Assembly (NCBI GenBank): GCA_015709675.1
Contig: CP054182.1
Coordinates: 372,001 to 436,000 of the forward strand
Origin: Ignavibacteriales bacterium
GTDB lineage: Bacteria; Bacteroidota; Ignavibacteria; Ignavibacteriales; Ignavibacteriaceae
Direction of reading: 5' to 3'
Length of the DNA stretch: 64,000 bases
Both the position numbers and the translations under genes were made by a program. The notes under the pieces are model-generated. The model had not been told where the DNA came from. It did no database searches and worked only from the letters and a program-made list of their open reading frames with translations. This document shows positions 51,726 to 58,884 of this stretch, in pieces. Position 1 is the first letter of the stretch. Each line of letters opens with the position of its first letter.

Positions 51726-52649
51726 TCAGGAGATGATAATACCTTCGAGCCGGGCTGCCGCCTTGCTGTTTGCAAGAGCAAGAGCGGTATCGAACTCAAC
51801 GCTGTGGATATAGTGTACCCCCTGCCTGCCGAGGTCTTTTACTTCAACCCCGACATTGCTCGGCAGGGTGAGATTATTCCTCTCCCCAAACCGCATAGCA
51901 TATATACTGGTGCAGGTAGTGGAAGATCCGACCGTTTCGTTATGAGGCAGGATTTTGTTTCCGCTCCGGTCAAAGCCGGCGGGGAGAACCGGTATCCCGT
52001 TAAAGCGGCTGAGCGGCTTGCCAAAATCATCCGAATCAATGGTCACCATATCAGCGGCAATGGAGCCGAGACGGCTGAGCGTTTTGGCATCCATCAGAAT
52101 CAGCTCGGCACCGCCGTCAACGCGGGAGATAAGATCATCCAGCAGTTCCAAAAACGTCTGCTGCTTTTTCTTCGCGGCATCGGTATTCCCCAGATCAACC
52201 GAAAGGCCGTTTGCATCAGCAGTGATTTTCTGAGAGCCGGTCACCAGCACTTTCAGTCCGTCGAAAGCATTCCCGTCCGAGGCAGAGCTTCCGTTGACGA
52301 AGAAGTTCTGGAACTGCTTGCCCAGATTCGCGGCAAAGTTAAGCAGCTCGGAAGCACGGATGCTTGCAACATCAATGCCTCTTCTCTCATGCGCGGCATC
52401 AACCATCACCTTATCCCCCAGAATTTTGAGCGCGGGGGTTATATACTGCGGCGTGACCGTATTATCGGGATAGTCGTTATCAAGCGCACGGAAGCGGCCG
52501 CCGGTTGCTGTGGCAGTGCGGCGCAGATAGTCAGCATTGCCTGACATCCGGTAGAATTCAGCAAAACCAAGCAGCGTGCCGTAGAGTGACATCTGCCGGA
52601 TGACCTGCTGGGTCAGCGGATCGGATGAAGAGATTTCTCGTAATTTCAA
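51726..52649 (-). CDS. Phage major capsid protein
   Basis: The 307-residue protein reads as a phage major capsid protein of the HK97-fold type. An N-terminal arm (SSSDPLTQQVIRQMSLYG) precedes a scaffold-like core with FQNFFVNGSSASDGNAFDGL, a helical spine (FLELLDDLISRVDGGAELIL) and a C-terminal beta part (GIPVLPAGF to VHYIHSVEF). The start is TTG at 52647-52649, with AAAGGA 9 bases upstream. It follows the protease/scaffold gene after 47 bp. No portal, terminase or tail gene is visible on either side. Confidence 0.8.
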   Translation of the reverse strand: MKLREISSSDPLTQQVIRQMSLYGTLLGFAEFYRMSGNADYLRRTATATGGRFRALDNDYPDNTVTPQYITPALKILGDKVMVDAAHERRGIDVASIRASELLNFAANLGKQFQNFFVNGSSASDGNAFDGLKVLVTGSQKITADANGLSVDLGNTDAAKKKQQTFLELLDDLISRVDGGAELILMDAKTLSRLGSIAADMVTIDSDDFGKPLSRFNGIPVLPAGFDRSGNKILPHNETVGSSTTCTSIYAMRFGERNNLTLPSNVGVEVKDLGRQGVHYIHSVEFDTALALANSKAAARLEGIIIS

Positions 52650-52696
52650 ATATTGGGTCCTTTCTTATTTCGTTTATATATATTTAATACTCAGTA

Positions 52697-53500
52697 TCAG
52701 CGCGGGGAGAGAGTTCTTTTGCGGATTTCATCGGCCATAATATCCGAAGCCGCGCGGGGCTGTTCAGGTTTTACCGCTATTTCTCCGAAGGTAACCTGTT
52801 TCGGCAGAGCAGAGACGAACTCCATCAGTTTTGGCACACCCTCCTTTTCAAAGAGCATTACGCCAATCTGCTGCAGTTCCTCTTTCTGGGCTGGAGTGAT
52901 AACGCCTTCATCAATCTTTGCATCCAGAAAGGTATTCAGTGCGGAGAAGGTATATTCCTCTTTTATCCTGCCAAGCTCTTCTTCCAGCTTTGTTTTTGAT
53001 GCGGTTTCGTTCTTAAGCATCTGCTCAAGCTTATCATTCAGAGCGCGGAGCTCTTCAAGCTGTTTGCGGAACTCATCGGCTGCATTGTGCTCCTGATACT
53101 CATATATATGAGCATCGGCGGGAGCATCACTGAACTGCGGATCAGCCAGCCCCTTAACGGCAGGAGAGGCGGCTCCCAGAAACCCGACATGACGGAGAGA
53201 GCCGTCGGGATTCAGGGCAACGGAGCGTTTTTTGAAGAATCCGTTTTTAACCGCCTCGGTAAAGAGAGGAAGGAGCCTGGAGGGGAGGGCGAGAAGACGG
53301 TCGCCGCTGCGTTTGAGGGCCTGGATCCATCCGTAAGCCGGAGCGTCATCCTTCGGATGGCCTATGACAATGGGAGCTTCATGCTGAGCGGGATTGTAGG
53401 AGGAGACAATCTTGTCCAGATCAGCTTCAGTCCACTCTTTGGTTCTTCCGGCGAAGTCTGTGTGTTTACCCGTCCGGAAGATTTCAAACCATTTGTGCAT
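52697..53500 (-). CDS. Phage prohead protease/scaffold-like protein
   Basis: This 267-residue protein resembles Mu GpI-type capsid protease/scaffold proteins. The N-terminal domain has FEIFRTGKHTDFAGRT, VSSYNPAQHEAPIVIGHP and FFKKRSVALNPDGSLRHV. A long coiled coil (about residues 135-180, DEFRKQLEELRALNDKLEQM) serves as scaffold, and a basic C-terminus ends in RKRTLSPR. I use the ATG at 53500 (MHKWFEIF); an ATG at 53518 adds six residues. Protease plus scaffold in one chain directly before the capsid gene is the normal phage order. Confidence 0.8.
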   Translation of the reverse strand: MHKWFEIFRTGKHTDFAGRTKEWTEADLDKIVSSYNPAQHEAPIVIGHPKDDAPAYGWIQALKRSGDRLLALPSRLLPLFTEAVKNGFFKKRSVALNPDGSLRHVGFLGAASPAVKGLADPQFSDAPADAHIYEYQEHNAADEFRKQLEELRALNDKLEQMLKNETASKTKLEEELGRIKEEYTFSALNTFLDAKIDEGVITPAQKEELQQIGVMLFEKEGVPKLMEFVSALPKQVTFGEIAVKPEQPRAASDIMADEIRKRTLSPR

Positions 53501-53721
53501 TAGTACGTTGCCTTTCATAATTATTATAAATACGGTGGCAAAAGTAATTGCGTGACAGAGCGGAGTCAGGTGAAGGAAGCAGTTGACTTTGTTAATTGAT
53601 AGTTGAGAATTGAGAATTGAGAATTTTAAATGAAAAAATGAAGAATGAAGAATTGAACTTGTGTGGGCGGGTGAAACTTTGCGGGGTTTTGCGTTGAACT
53701 TTGTTTGCTTTGCGTTTACTG

Positions 53722-53843
53722 GTCGCCTTCAAACTCACCCCCAAACCCCCTCTCTTCTGACAAACTATGTTTAAACTGCATATATGTTTCTTCGGATTGC
53801 GGGTATTGTGTTTGTAAAAATCTGTATTGAAAAGAGGGGGCTT
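53722..53843. repeat. MITE-like element, copy 1
   Basis: The ~122-bp element begins GTCGCCTTCAAACTCAC, has CCCCCTCTCTTCTGACAAAC, a central TGCATATATGTTT and ends AAAAGAGGGGGCTT. The C-rich left part and G-rich right end are inverted relative to each other (CCCCCTCT / AGAGGGGG). No coding capacity. Copies 2 and 3 lie at 54397 and 58409 in the same orientation. Confidence 0.85.
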
Positions 53844-53879
53844 AAGAATTTATTGATTGTGATTGGGTTTTAACAAACT

Positions 53880-54345
53880 TCACAAAAATGGCACTTTGAT
53901 ATGTCGCACCTGCGGCGCTTCGAAAATTTGATTGAAGACACCCCTATTGATATATCGCATCTCTGATGCTAAATTATTATTGTCCCGTTCGGGGCAGAAT
54001 ATTAACAGGAAAATATCTAAAACAAAAAATACCGAACCCGCGGAGCGGGTGACCAGTTAATAGCAATTGTAAATATCACAACACCCCCGAACCCGCGGAG
54101 CGGGTGACCTGTTAATAGCAATTGTAAATATCATAACACGCCCGAACCCGCGGAGCGGGTGACCGGTTAATAGGGCTGGGAAAAATACCAGGATTCCTAA
54201 ACCGCGTTAGCGGTGAAATATTATAAAACCGAACAAATCTCCCCGTACCTCTCAGGAGCCGCGTAGCGGCGACCCATTAATAGAATCCAAATACATACCA
54301 CACCCCTGAACCCGCGTAGCGGGTGACCCATTAATAATAATGTAA
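53880..54345. repeat. Third palindrome array (GAACCCGCGGAGCGGGTGACC units)
   Basis: Five clear units lie from about 54030 to 54335. Each has a CCCGCGGAGCGGG, CCGCGTTAGCGG, GCCGCGTAGCGGC or CCCGCGTAGCGGG palindrome, followed by TGAC(C/A)...TTAATA and a spacer such as GCAATTGTAAATATCA. Looser units (TCGCACCTGCGGCG, TGTCCCGTTCGGGGCAG) lie at 53905-53985. The tail TTAATA matches the array at 9.1 kb, although the palindromes differ. Confidence 0.85.
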
Positions 54346-54396
54346 CAAGTCAGCACACCCGCTTAAATGTAAAACCCCGCACCGACGCACAAAAAA

Positions 54397-54506
54397 ACTC
54401 ACCCCCAACCCCCTCTCTTCTGACAAACTAAGTTTAAGCTGCATATATGTTTGTGCGGGTTGCTGGTAGTGTGTTTAGAAAAATCTGTATTGAAAAGAGG
54501 GGGCTT
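54397..54506. repeat. MITE-like element, copy 2
   Basis: The 110-bp copy lacks the GTCGCCTTC start but is otherwise co-linear with copy 1. It has CCCCAACCCCCTCTCTTC, GTTTAAGCTGCATATATG and the ending GAAAAGAGGGGGCTTA. It separates the palindrome array from the DUF4411 gene side. Confidence 0.85.
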
Positions 54507-54554
54507 AAAATGAAGGGGTTTAGTCTCTTTGCGGCTTTGCACGAGATCCTTTGG

Positions 54555-54690
54555 GCGGAAGAAAATCACGAAGTGATGATATTATTATAGCAGAAAATAT
54601 ATACCCCGGCACCCCAAACCACGAAGTGGTGACATTATAGTTTACGGGAAACGGCGCGGGAGCCCAGTGATATATTAAACTCGGGATGAT
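54555..54690. repeat. Short palindrome units beside the DUF4411 gene
   Basis: ATCACGAAGTGATGATATTATTAT, ACCACGAAGTGGTGACATTA and GAGCCCAGTGATATATTAAAC follow the same palindrome plus TGA(C/T)ATATTA layout. They lie 3' of the DUF4411 gene. Confidence 0.7.
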
Positions 54691-54724
54691 TCTCAACGGT
54701 ATAACCCCAACACCACCCTTAATG

Positions 54725-55225
54725 CTAGAACGTCTCTTTAAGATTTCTGAACATTTGGAGCGTGTTGACATAATTGACACCAAAGGCAATGCAAGCATCA
54801 GGGACTTTTATACTAACTTTGGATTCCGGGCGGCTTACTTCCTGCGTAACTAACACTCTGTTTTCTTTTTCGGCAAGGCAATATGCAACAAGAAATGCAT
54901 CCGCTCTGTCAGCATGACAAAAATCCTCTATAGCTTTTTGGACAACATAATCTTTCTTAAAATTTGCCCAACGGAAAACCTGAGCATATTCATTCATTAC
55001 CCCTGATGTATCACGGAAGAAATTTCCCGGAAGATTATTTTCGCACCAGTGGGCAAGCAAATCCTTATTGTTATAAATTTCATCCCCGACTTTATCAATA
55101 CTTATAATTTTATCTTCTTTGGCTAATGCACTTATTTTATTCCAAAACCCCGGTACTACATCCATCGGGTAATATACGCGATGTGCTTCTATTAAAAAGT
55201 TTGCATCCACTACATAGACCGGCAT
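54725..55225 (-). CDS. DUF4411 PIN-like protein (toxin-like partner of ImmA/IrrE)
   Basis: This 166-residue protein starts MPVYVVDANFLIEAHR, the PIN-like first Asp. It has IEDFCHADRADAFLVAYCLA with further acidic residues, and RVLVTQEVSR. DUF4411 proteins are PIN-related and usually sit next to XRE-ImmA/IrrE peptidase genes, as here (5 bp gap). The pair behaves like a toxin-antitoxin or stress module in genomic surveys; no activity can be proven from sequence. Confidence 0.85.
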   Translation of the reverse strand: MPVYVVDANFLIEAHRVYYPMDVVPGFWNKISALAKEDKIISIDKVGDEIYNNKDLLAHWCENNLPGNFFRDTSGVMNEYAQVFRWANFKKDYVVQKAIEDFCHADRADAFLVAYCLAEKENRVLVTQEVSRPESKVSIKVPDACIAFGVNYVNTLQMFRNLKETF

Positions 55226-55230
55226 CGGAT

Positions 55231-56358
55231 CTACTTCAACCCCGACATAAAATTAGCGAATGTATCCCCGTGCAGCCCGGTTAAATGACAGGCATCGCGG
55301 TAAAGGAGCTGTCCCGATTTTAGTGCATGATTAACATGACCGGCAAAGGTAAGACTTATTCGTTTGTTTGATGTGTTATAAAAATTTCCGCCGGAACCCT
55401 GCTTCTCTTTTTTTATAAATTCTTTCTGAGAATAGTCATCCCAAAAGGCAAAGAATTCCTTCTTTGTCATCTTACCGGTATCAAGCGCACGGCGTGCTAT
55501 AACTATTTCACTAACCTTAAAATGTCTCGCGCATCCTGTTATGCCGGTGCTTTCATTCCAGATGTTATTGAAAGCATCTTCAGGGACCAGAAATTCCGCG
55601 GCTATTTTATCGCAAAAAATTTCAACCGGATCGTCAGATGGCTGCAGTTTTCTAAAATCAAATCCCGCGCTATGCCCGGTCCAGATATGTGCCAGTTCAT
55701 GTGCCATGGTAAATATCTGAGCGGATTTCCAGTCAGCATTATTGATGAACATAAAGGGGGCAAAATTATCCGTAAGCACAAAGCCCCGGCATTCATCAAC
55801 CGGAACAGGGCGATGTGTGTTATTCTCAACCACCCCGTTAATAACTGTTATAATGCCAATATTTTCAATGCACTGGTCTAAATGCACCAACGCCTCCTGC
55901 CAGGTTGAGAAATCAGAAGCCCAGTTTTCTTTCAGCCCGAGTGCAGAGCGAATATCCGAGGCAATAGTTTTAATATCCTGCCCTAATTTATATTTCCCAA
56001 CAAATGGCAGAGGGTCAAATCCGTTTTCATTCAGATAATTTTTAAGCCATTCCTGCCTCTGCTGTAAAATCAGTATGGTATCATAAACATTAATATTAAT
56101 CCTGTCAGAGGGACTGCTCCCCGTGCGGTAATATGGTATCGGAATTTTTTCGTCAGGGGGTGCGGGGAGAAAAAAATAACCAAACGGCAGATAAACCTTT
56201 TTGGAAAAATCCTGAAGCTGCTTAACTGTGGGTTGCCTTTTTCCCTCAAGCCAAAGCTGAATGCTGGAGTTTTTTGCCAAAAACTCAGGCAAATTCAATC
56301 CGGCCCGGTTAATAGACCAGAGAATGATATCCGGGTTTACTGCTATTCTGTTAGTCAT
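55231..56358 (-). CDS. XRE-like/ImmA-IrrE family zinc metallopeptidase
   Basis: This 375-residue protein has an N-terminal helix-turn-helix-like region (residues ~10-60; NPDIILWSINRAGLNLPEFL). A zinc peptidase domain carries MAHELAHIWTGH (HExxH at 220-224) and downstream CDKIAAEFLVPEDAF with a likely Glu ligand. ImmA cleaves phage repressors and IrrE controls stress genes. Here the start lies 176 bp from the divergent KAP gene, and the DUF4411 gene follows with a 5 bp gap, so the two are one unit. Confidence 0.9.
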   Translation of the reverse strand: MTNRIAVNPDIILWSINRAGLNLPEFLAKNSSIQLWLEGKRQPTVKQLQDFSKKVYLPFGYFFLPAPPDEKIPIPYYRTGSSPSDRININVYDTILILQQRQEWLKNYLNENGFDPLPFVGKYKLGQDIKTIASDIRSALGLKENWASDFSTWQEALVHLDQCIENIGIITVINGVVENNTHRPVPVDECRGFVLTDNFAPFMFINNADWKSAQIFTMAHELAHIWTGHSAGFDFRKLQPSDDPVEIFCDKIAAEFLVPEDAFNNIWNESTGITGCARHFKVSEIVIARRALDTGKMTKKEFFAFWDDYSQKEFIKKEKQGSGGNFYNTSNKRISLTFAGHVNHALKSGQLLYRDACHLTGLHGDTFANFMSGLK

Positions 56359-56534
56359 TGTGCAAAGTTACAAAAAATAATGGGGATCAGGGAAGGAGAA
56401 AATCTATTCCCCTGTGCCATTCTTTTTCCCAAATCCGAATGCCGATTATGACCATTGTTGTATTGGTCTAATTTAAATGTAATTTTCGTTATTTTTCATG
56501 AACATATTTCTTTAATCACAGAAAGGGAAGCAGG

Positions 56535-57920
56535 ATGACCTTGGTCCACGATATTCTTATAACCAAAGAGAACCCATTCGAAAATGATGTCTTGAATTTT
56601 CGTGATCATATTCACCAATTTTGTTCTCAGTTTATTTTTAGAAAAATTCCGCTCTCTGCTGTTGTAGGCATCACGGGAGAATGGGGAACAGGAAAATCTA
56701 CCTACTTAAAAATGCTGCAAATGCATGCTGAGGGAAAAAACAAAGATGTAATATACTTTAACGCCTGGAAGTATGAATTTTACGAAGATCCGCTCATAGC
56801 CATCTATTTTGAAATGGAGTCAAAATTTAAAGAAGTTTTAACTCTTAAAAAATACAAGAAAGTATTAAATGATTTCAAGTTATATGGAACACAATTTATA
56901 AAATCAGTTTTAATTAATTCTATTAGCTATGTCAGCGAGGGAATTATAAATCTGCAGGATACAAAGGATAATGTTAAAAAAATTAAAGAAAAACAGGCTA
57001 CTTTGCTTGAGAAGAGGATTGAGGACTTAAAAGGGGCAAAAGAACTTGTTGATCGTTTTTCAGATTCAATCGCTACGCTTGCTAAAATAATTAACGAAAA
57101 TACAGACTCCCCACTGATAATTATTATTGATGAACTGGACCGCTGTCTGCCTCCCCACGCACTAAAACTGCTTGAAAGAATAAAACATATACTAAGTGTA
57201 CCCGGGGTAGTTTTCATTATTGCATACGATAAGAACCAACTCAGCCACTCCTTGAAAACGTTATATGGAAACGATTTCAATATCGAAGGTTATCTAATAC
57301 GCATAATTGATCATGAAGTTGCTATTCCAAGCTTGTTTTCCGCGGAATATTTTAACAAGTGTGCTGATAAAGTTGTTCTTTCAAACAATATATACATTGA
57401 CAAATTTGATGAATCTTATAAAGGTCTTAATCCCTTTGCGGTTACTAATATTTTGATGAAATTATCTCTTAGGGATCAGCAATATATTATGCACAATATC
57501 TACTCACTTAACAATAAGAATAAAAATATTACAAAAATAAGCTATCTGTTGGTTTACTTCTACTTTCTTGGAGGATTAAAATTAAAAAATCCTTCCGTCT
57601 TTAAATTATTTGAGAGCGGTACAATTACAAAAGCTGAGTTTTATCGAAAAGTTCTGCCTGCGTTAAACCCCTTAGAAAGAGATGAAGTGATTATCGGAGG
57701 AGCAGAAATTTTAATGGCAATTGTTTTAACAATAATAAGCTTGATAGAAGGGGAGCAGAATCCAAATAATTTAACCTCACTTAACTTAAACGGGGTAAAC
57801 CTTGAATTTAACGTTCATCTTGTTGCTGACGTTAAGACTAGGATGACAACACAAAGGATTACCAATCTTAAAAATATCCCCAAACTATATTCCGAGTATC
57901 CAACCTTTAGTTTGGATTAA
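56535..57920 (+). CDS. KAP-family P-loop NTPase
   Basis: This 461-residue protein matches the KAP family. It has Walker A TGEWGTGKST (47-56), the family block YFNAWKYEFYEDPLIAIYF, and Walker B LIIIIDELDRCLPPHAL (about 194-210). An insertion between A and B includes a hydrophobic helix (FIKSVLINSISYVSEGII). KAP NTPases occur in phage-exclusion proteins and membrane complexes. The coding region is clearly AT-rich compared with its surroundings, a sign of transfer. It is divergent from the ImmA/DUF4411 unit. Confidence 0.9.
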   Translation: MTLVHDILITKENPFENDVLNFRDHIHQFCSQFIFRKIPLSAVVGITGEWGTGKSTYLKMLQMHAEGKNKDVIYFNAWKYEFYEDPLIAIYFEMESKFKEVLTLKKYKKVLNDFKLYGTQFIKSVLINSISYVSEGIINLQDTKDNVKKIKEKQATLLEKRIEDLKGAKELVDRFSDSIATLAKIINENTDSPLIIIIDELDRCLPPHALKLLERIKHILSVPGVVFIIAYDKNQLSHSLKTLYGNDFNIEGYLIRIIDHEVAIPSLFSAEYFNKCADKVVLSNNIYIDKFDESYKGLNPFAVTNILMKLSLRDQQYIMHNIYSLNNKNKNITKISYLLVYFYFLGGLKLKNPSVFKLFESGTITKAEFYRKVLPALNPLERDEVIIGGAEILMAIVLTIISLIEGEQNPNNLTSLNLNGVNLEFNVHLVADVKTRMTTQRITNLKNIPKLYSEYPTFSLD

Positions 57921-58408
57921 ATGCTTTATTGTTTTAATCATTCCTCACCCCGCCAGTGCTTTTCTGAGCACTTGCTGCAGAAGTATTTGGTTTTCCTGAT
58001 TTTTTAATTTACCGAGCTTATGATATTCCTTTGTTTATCCCATCCGCTTTTTTCAAGAGCGGGGGTTATAAACTTGGTGCAAATATCTCTTTCGGAAAAT
58101 TCTTTTTTATCCATTGTCCGCTGCAATAGTGTTCAGCAGCATTTGAAGTTTTTTCCTTTCAAATGTATCTGAGGTTTTCTTTGAGGGGTCTTGTCTCCGG
58201 GAATGTTTCCCCCAAGGAATATTGATTATTTAAACTTACTAAAAAAATATGAATTCTGAAGTATGAATGGCTGAACTATACCGACCCCGGCGGTCTGGCG
58301 CGAAGCGGTTGCTGCAACTGCCGGAGACTATGGCGACCCGTCGCGGCGGGTTGGAGCACCGGGTGACGTTAAATCTCTTTTTTGGCTGTGTAGTTGCATA
58401 GCTTGTTT
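57921..58408. other. Gene-poor region with decayed frames
   Basis: Apart from the restriction gene remnant, this part has a short minus-strand coiled-coil-like frame ending near 57945 (NQILLQQVLRKALAG). A GC-rich patch of CGCGGCGGG-type palindromes lies at about 58280-58370. Nothing else is convincing. Confidence 0.5.
58004..58114 (-). pseudogene. N-terminal remnant of a type I restriction subunit R gene
   Basis: On the minus strand an ATG at 58114 opens 36 codons: MDKKEFSERDICTKFITPAL, then EKSGWDKQRNII. This is the conserved start of HsdR-type restriction subunits (S.xDICxKFI.PAL..AGWD). It ends in a stop (TAA at 58004-58006). Only about 4% of a normal HsdR length remains, so this is a relic. 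No hsdM or hsdS gene is seen. Confidence 0.65.
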
Positions 58409-58530
58409 GTCGCCTTCAAACTCACCTCCAACCCCCTCTCTTCTGACAAACTATGTTTAAACTGCATATATGTTTCTGCGGGCTGCGGGTAGTGTGTTTA
58501 TAAAAATCTGTATTGAAAAGAGGGGGCTTT
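58409..58530. repeat. MITE-like element, copy 3
   Basis: The copy runs from GTCGCCTTCAAACTCAC to AAAAGAGGGGGCTTT, is full length (122 bp), and is the closest match to copy 1. It marks the right edge of the accessory island. From 58531 to 58884 the sequence holds no recognised gene, only GC-rich hairpin-prone stretches (CCGGGATCG, CACCCGGGACACGGGAGC) and AATTCA-type words. Confidence 0.85.
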
Positions 58531-58884
58531 CTTAATTTGGCATTTGCGTCTTTTTAAACTCTGAGCTTTACTGGAGATTTTAAAGCTTTCCCCCTTCCAG
58601 CATGCGGGACTCCGGGATCGTCCCTTCCTGCACCCGGGACACGGGAGCCAGAAGGTCTGCAACGACAACAAGGACTGCATTAACCGGGAATAAACCCTTT
58701 GTGGCTAAGCATCTCTGCGCGGGATTTGGGGCTCTCACGGTCTTACAGGAATGACCGGAAATTCAGCAGCCCCCTTAAATTCATAATTCATACTTCACCA
58801 TTCACAATTTTCTTTTATTCTTCCCGTTTTATGCTGTAAGTTAGAAGGATATGTTCTTTTAAAACCAGACGAAAGATTACGCTT

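Noticed and set aside
51804-52544. 246-codon plus-strand frame opposite the capsid gene
   Set aside because: Antisense shadow; no recognisable motif, while the minus strand gives a capsid protein with proper neighbours.
54030-54335. CRISPR array at 54 kb
   Set aside because: The spacers are near-identical (GCAATTGTAAATATCA) and the palindromes differ between units, so this is a REP-like family.
57921-58003. Continuation of the hsdR remnant into a coiled-coil tail
   Set aside because: The NQILLQQVLRKALAG tail is open in more than one frame after the stop and matches no HsdR region that I know; left as unexplained.
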